NCBI GenBank assembly: GCA_012032575.1
Contig: JAAUSP010000099.1
Span: forward strand, 1 to 17,240
Origin: Anaerolineales bacterium
Lineage (GTDB): Bacteria > Chloroflexota > Anaerolineae > 4572-78 > J111
DNA: 17,240 nt
Reading direction: 5' to 3'
The notes beneath the pieces were generated by a model. The model searched no databases, was not told the origin of the DNA, and worked only from the letters and a program-made list of their open reading frames with translations. The position numbers and the translations under genes are program-made. Shown here piece by piece: positions 14,238-17,240 of this stretch (positions are counted from its first letter, which is position 1; every line of letters begins with the position of its first letter).

Positions 14238-16815
14238 AACTTTCAGGGAAGATGGGAAGATTGGAAAGCTGGAAGAGTATAATCTCTCTAAACTTCCAGC
14301 CTTCCAGCCTTCCATTTTACCTATTTTTTTAGTCCTTATCATCATTCTCGCCTTTGGCCTGCGGGTGTTCCAATTAAACACCCTACCCCTATCCCTCAGC
14401 CTTGATGAAGCGGTGGACGGCCTGGATGCGCTGCTGCTTGTCCGGCTGCCCTGGCTGACCCCCTTTCTACAAAACAATTTTGGCCGCGAAACCTTGTTTT
14501 TTTATCTGCAAGGCTTGCTTTTAAAGCTGACCGGCATTTCCATCTTTTCTCTCCGTTTTGCCTCTGTTCTGGCCGGCACCCTGACTATTCCCCTGTTGTA
14601 CGCCGTCGGAAAGCGCCTGGCCTTAGAACGTTCAACGTTCAACGTTCAACGTTTGAACCCAACGACTCTCAGCCTGTTGGCCGCCGCCGGCCTGGCTGTA
14701 TCTTACTGGCATATCTACTTCAGCCGGGTCAGCTTGCGGGCAATTTTGCTCCCGCCGTTGTTGTTGGGGCTGATTTACTGTTTCTGGCGCGGCTGGGATT
14801 CGCCGCAGCCCCGCGAAAAGCGCCGGCAGGGTTGGTTGCTGGCTGCCGGATTTTTGCTGGGCCTGACCTTTTATACCTACCTGGCCGCTCGATTGCTGCC
14901 CGGCTTATTTCTGATTTTTTTTGTGTTCGAGTTGATCCGCAATAAAAGCGTCCATCTGGCAAAACTGTTGGACTTTTTACTTTTTTGCAGTGCTGCAGCC
15001 ATCACCGCTCTTCCTCTGCTTCTCTACTTTCAGCAAAACCCCCAGGCACTTAACAGCCGCACCGAAGCTATCTCCATCTTTACCACCGACGCGCCGCTGA
15101 TAGTTCTGGTTGAGAATTTTCTGGCCCTGCTGCGCCTTCATTTTTTGGCCCATACCTGGCTGGGGCAGTGGCCCGCCCTCGATGCGGTCTCGACGGTGGG
15201 GCTTCTGGTGGGGCTGTCGTTCTGCCTGTACCATTTCAAAAAACCGGCTTGCTTTTTTATCCTGTTGTGGTGGCTCATCGGCACCGCCCCGGTTTTACTA
15301 TCCAAACAGGATTGGACCGCCACCACCACCCTCCTGCGCGGTCTCATAGCCTGGCCCGCCCTCTACCTCATCTCCGCCACCGGCCTGACTTTTTTAAGCC
15401 AGCGTCTCTTTATTTGGCTCACCCATCAAAAAACCATTCACCATTCACCATTCACCATTCACAATTCACAATTTCTTCTCCCTTTCCTCCTTCTCGCCTT
15501 TGCCGGCCTCCCCAACACCTACAACTATTTTGCTATCTGGGCCACCACCTACAACGATTTCAGCGATCACCCCCCTGCGATAGCCCGCTATCTCAACCGC
15601 CAAACCGATCAACTGACCCTGACCCCGCTAAAATTCTACGCCGAAACTGCGGCCAATTTTTTACTGCAAGACCGATATCCCAATTTACTCAACCTGGACG
15701 AGGCAACCTTGCAGCGCTTATTTGCCTCAAATCGGCCCGCTGTTTATCTATTACCCGACCGCTCCTCCGCCGAGTCGGCTTTTGCGCTGCTGGTCCCTGA
15801 CGACGGCCGGGGGACAGCCTATTTATTACCGCCGCTAACCCGGCTTCAGATCGAAGCACTGGCCGCTCACACCCGTCGCATTGCCCCTCTGACGACGGTG
15901 CTGGACCGTGAACAGGAACCTATCGCCCAGGTTTATCCCTTGACCCCCACTGCTCCTTTTCTGCCCTTTCCAGAATCGCCACGGCAGCCGCTCCAGGTCA
16001 GCTTTAACCAAACCATCCGGCTGACCGATTTTTGGCTGGAACCGCGCATCCTCAAACCCGGCGAAACCGTCACCCTCTATCTCAACTGGCAGGCACAGCA
16101 GCCCATTGATGGCGATTATTACCTGTTTATCCATCTTTTCGATGTCGCCGGACGGCAGCGCTGGGGTCAGGTCAACGTCCCCTTGACCGGCGTGCTATTC
16201 GATGCTCATCGCTGGCCGGTTGGCTTGACTGTCCCCGACCGCCATCAGTTCACCCTACCCGCCGACGCCCCCGATGGCGTTTATCGTTTTGAAGTGGGCC
16301 TCTATTACCCTGCCTCCCAGCAACGCCTGCCCACCACCACCACCGGCGAGGATAGCCTTATTCTCGGTAAATTTCATGTCTGGCGACAGCCGCCCCCGCC
16401 GCCGCAGTATCCTCTTTCCGATATTCAGTTTGACGACAGTATTGCCCTGGTTGGTCTGGACCTTCCGGTTTCAAGCGTGTCGCCGGGGCAAACTCTGGCT
16501 TTTTCGCTTCATTGGCAGGCGCTAACCGCCATCCCCCAAAATTACACCGTTTTTGTCCATCTCCTGGATGCCGCCGGCACTATCCGTGCTCAACAAGATG
16601 CTGCGCCCCAACAGGGCCGCTATCCCACTTCCTGGTGGGACCCTGATGAAACGGTTATAGATTCTTATGCCCTGCCCCTCCCCTCCGACTTGGCGTCGGG
16701 TTCATACACGTTGCGGGTCGGCTTGTATGAGCCGGAAACCGGCCTGCGCTTGCCCTTGAAAAATGGGGGGCCGGATTTTGTGGATTTGCCCGAATCCATT
16801 AAGCTTCAAAATTGA
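14209..16815 (+). CDS. GT-C-like membrane protein with two C-terminal beta-sandwich domains
   Basis: Intact protein of up to 868 residues, paralogous to the gene at 9922-12442. The first membrane helix is at about 36-53. The next loop has LDEAVDGLDALLL with D66 and E67, the acidic pair expected of GT39/ArnT-like GT-C transferases. FGRETLFFYLQG follows at 91-102, and many more helices run to about 440. Residues about 600-868 hold two beta-sandwich units (LNWQAQQPIDGDYYLFIHLFD; LHWQALTAIPQNYTVFVHLL) each ending in a YxLxVGLYxPxTGxRLPL-like motif. It probably transfers a lipid-linked sugar outside the membrane; the substrate is unknown. The start is uncertain: TTG 14209 overlaps parA by 29 nt and the first 38 residues come from an 8-bp repeat element, yet no better start exists before the first helix. 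Two heptamer arrays lie in loops. Confidence 0.8.
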   Translation: MGKIPTSQIRTFREDGKIGKLEEYNLSKLPAFQPSILPIFLVLIIILAFGLRVFQLNTLPLSLSLDEAVDGLDALLLVRLPWLTPFLQNNFGRETLFFYLQGLLLKLTGISIFSLRFASVLAGTLTIPLLYAVGKRLALERSTFNVQRLNPTTLSLLAAAGLAVSYWHIYFSRVSLRAILLPPLLLGLIYCFWRGWDSPQPREKRRQGWLLAAGFLLGLTFYTYLAARLLPGLFLIFFVFELIRNKSVHLAKLLDFLLFCSAAAITALPLLLYFQQNPQALNSRTEAISIFTTDAPLIVLVENFLALLRLHFLAHTWLGQWPALDAVSTVGLLVGLSFCLYHFKKPACFFILLWWLIGTAPVLLSKQDWTATTTLLRGLIAWPALYLISATGLTFLSQRLFIWLTHQKTIHHSPFTIHNSQFLLPFLLLAFAGLPNTYNYFAIWATTYNDFSDHPPAIARYLNRQTDQLTLTPLKFYAETAANFLLQDRYPNLLNLDEATLQRLFASNRPAVYLLPDRSSAESAFALLVPDDGRGTAYLLPPLTRLQIEALAAHTRRIAPLTTVLDREQEPIAQVYPLTPTAPFLPFPESPRQPLQVSFNQTIRLTDFWLEPRILKPGETVTLYLNWQAQQPIDGDYYLFIHLFDVAGRQRWGQVNVPLTGVLFDAHRWPVGLTVPDRHQFTLPADAPDGVYRFEVGLYYPASQQRLPTTTTGEDSLILGKFHVWRQPPPPPQYPLSDIQFDDSIALVGLDLPVSSVSPGQTLAFSLHWQALTAIPQNYTVFVHLLDAAGTIRAQQDAAPQQGRYPTSWWDPDETVIDSYALPLPSDLASGSYTLRVGLYEPETGLRLPLKNGGPDFVDLPESIKLQN
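14246..14311. repeat. 8-bp repeat array forming an inverted repeat at the start of the second GT-C gene
   Basis: Units GGGAAGAT and TGGAAAGC are followed, after a short loop, by CTTCCAGC units. The sequence around 14264-14276 (GGAAAGCTGGAAG) pairs with CTTCCAGCCTTCC downstream with one mismatch. In the long reading frame it encodes residues about 14-34, giving the LPAFQPSILP peptide. It may hide the true translation start. Confidence 0.65.
14626..14657. repeat. Heptamer array in the first loop of the second GT-C gene
   Basis: Units AACGTTC repeat four times. They encode ERSTFNVQRLN in the loop before LAVSYWHIYFSR, the same loop that carries an array in the paralogue (10219-10327) but with a different unit. 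Confidence 0.75.
15433..15474. repeat. Heptamer array in a late loop of the second GT-C gene
   Basis: Units CCATTCA and CAATTCA (about six copies) encode TIHHSPFTIHNSQF between two hydrophobic helices, the counterpart of the loop with the array at 11066 in the paralogue. Confidence 0.8.
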
Positions 16816-16840
16816 CTCTCCCAAAATAAGGTTTTGAGTT

Positions 16841-17240
16841 TTGAAATCCAAACTTAACGCTGCGGCCAATCGGTCTCAAATTATCATTCTGCTTCTGTTA
16901 TTGGCCGCATTTTTTCTCCGTACCCACCAGCTCGACAGCCAATCGCTGCGCGGTGATGAAGCCGCTACCGTGCTCTATTCCGCCATGCCGATTAGCGAGC
17001 TGTGGGAACTATCCCGCGTTACCGACCCGCACCCGCCGTTGTATTACTTATCCCTGCACCCCTGGCAATGGCTGCTCGGCGAGAGCGCCTGGGCCATGCG
17101 CTTTGCCGGGGTTCTTGCCAGCACCCTGGCTGTGACCGCACTGTACACCCTGGTTCGCCGGACCCTGCACCGGACAGGAGCAGCCTTGTTAGCCGCCGGA
17201 CTATTGGCCGTCAACCCCCTCCAAATCTGGCTGGCCCAGG
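16841..17240 (+). CDS. 5' part of a third GT39-like membrane glycosyltransferase
   Basis: An open frame from TTG 16841 runs off the right edge (133 codons). AAGG lies 9 nt before the TTG and an in-frame TGA at 16835-16837 excludes an earlier start. The N-terminus has a hydrophobic helix at about 13-26 (QIIILLLLAAFFL), then SLRGDEAATVLYSAM with D38 and E39, the acidic pair of GT39 GT-C enzymes. After that come RVTDPHPPLYYLSLHPW and a second hydrophobic region ending NPLQIWLAQ. DPHPPLYY is a hallmark of the ArnT/GT39-like family. It is 25 nt after the second GT-C gene and likely in the same operon. Substrate unknown. Confidence 0.8.
   Translation, partial: MKSKLNAAANRSQIIILLLLLAAFFLRTHQLDSQSLRGDEAATVLYSAMPISELWELSRVTDPHPPLYYLSLHPWQWLLGESAWAMRFAGVLASTLAVTALYTLVRRTLHRTGAALLAAGLLAVNPLQIWLAQ

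Overview
The window looks like a chromosomal segment of a Chloroflexota bacterium (Anaerolineae/Caldilineae-like), probably from a metagenome assembly. This is an inference. It rests on very large GT-C type membrane proteins with C-terminal beta-sandwich repeats, GC-rich host-like genes, and many arrays of 7-bp repeats scattered through genes and spacers. No genus can be named from the sequence alone.

Left part (about 1-9750, all minus strand). This is a Wadjet-type (JetABC) SMC defence operon with extra genes inside it. Reading with transcription, the order is: an XRE-type regulator (9653-9381) behind a near-consensus sigma70 promoter whose spacer holds the palindrome CCGACAAAAGTCGG; jetA (9406-7983); an AT-rich gene for a DUF3592-like plus CPCC zinc-ribbon protein (7862-6753); jetB (DUF4194, 6577-5936); a DUF6036/AbiEii-like nucleotidyltransferase (5952-5422) and a 118-residue partner (5435-5079), which overlap jetB and each other; and jetC (SMC-like ATPase, 5001-1690). 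No JetD nuclease is visible. The next gene is an AT-rich AAA15/DUF3696 ATPase (1600-68) with its own extended -10 promoter, followed by the start of a gene cut by the left edge.

Right part (about 9750-17240, plus strand). A large GT-C type membrane protein gene (about 9922-12442) is followed by two tandem orphan ParA ATPases (12671-13438 and 13458-14237) behind a clear promoter, then a second intact paralogue of the membrane protein (14209-16815), then the 5' end of a third GT39-like gene (16841 to the right edge). The set resembles a cell-surface glycan or glycolipid assembly locus with ParA-type positioning ATPases. No ParB is visible.

Quality warning. Five single-base frame breaks occur (jetA one, jetC two, first GT-C gene two), and most can be explained by a 1-nt change in a homopolymer. 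Protein similarity continues across every break, so the full-length genes are described here. The pattern suggests sequencing error at least as much as gene decay. No gene-free stretch exceeds about 300 bp; the longest (9654-9921, 12443-12670, 6578-6752) hold promoters and repeats as listed.
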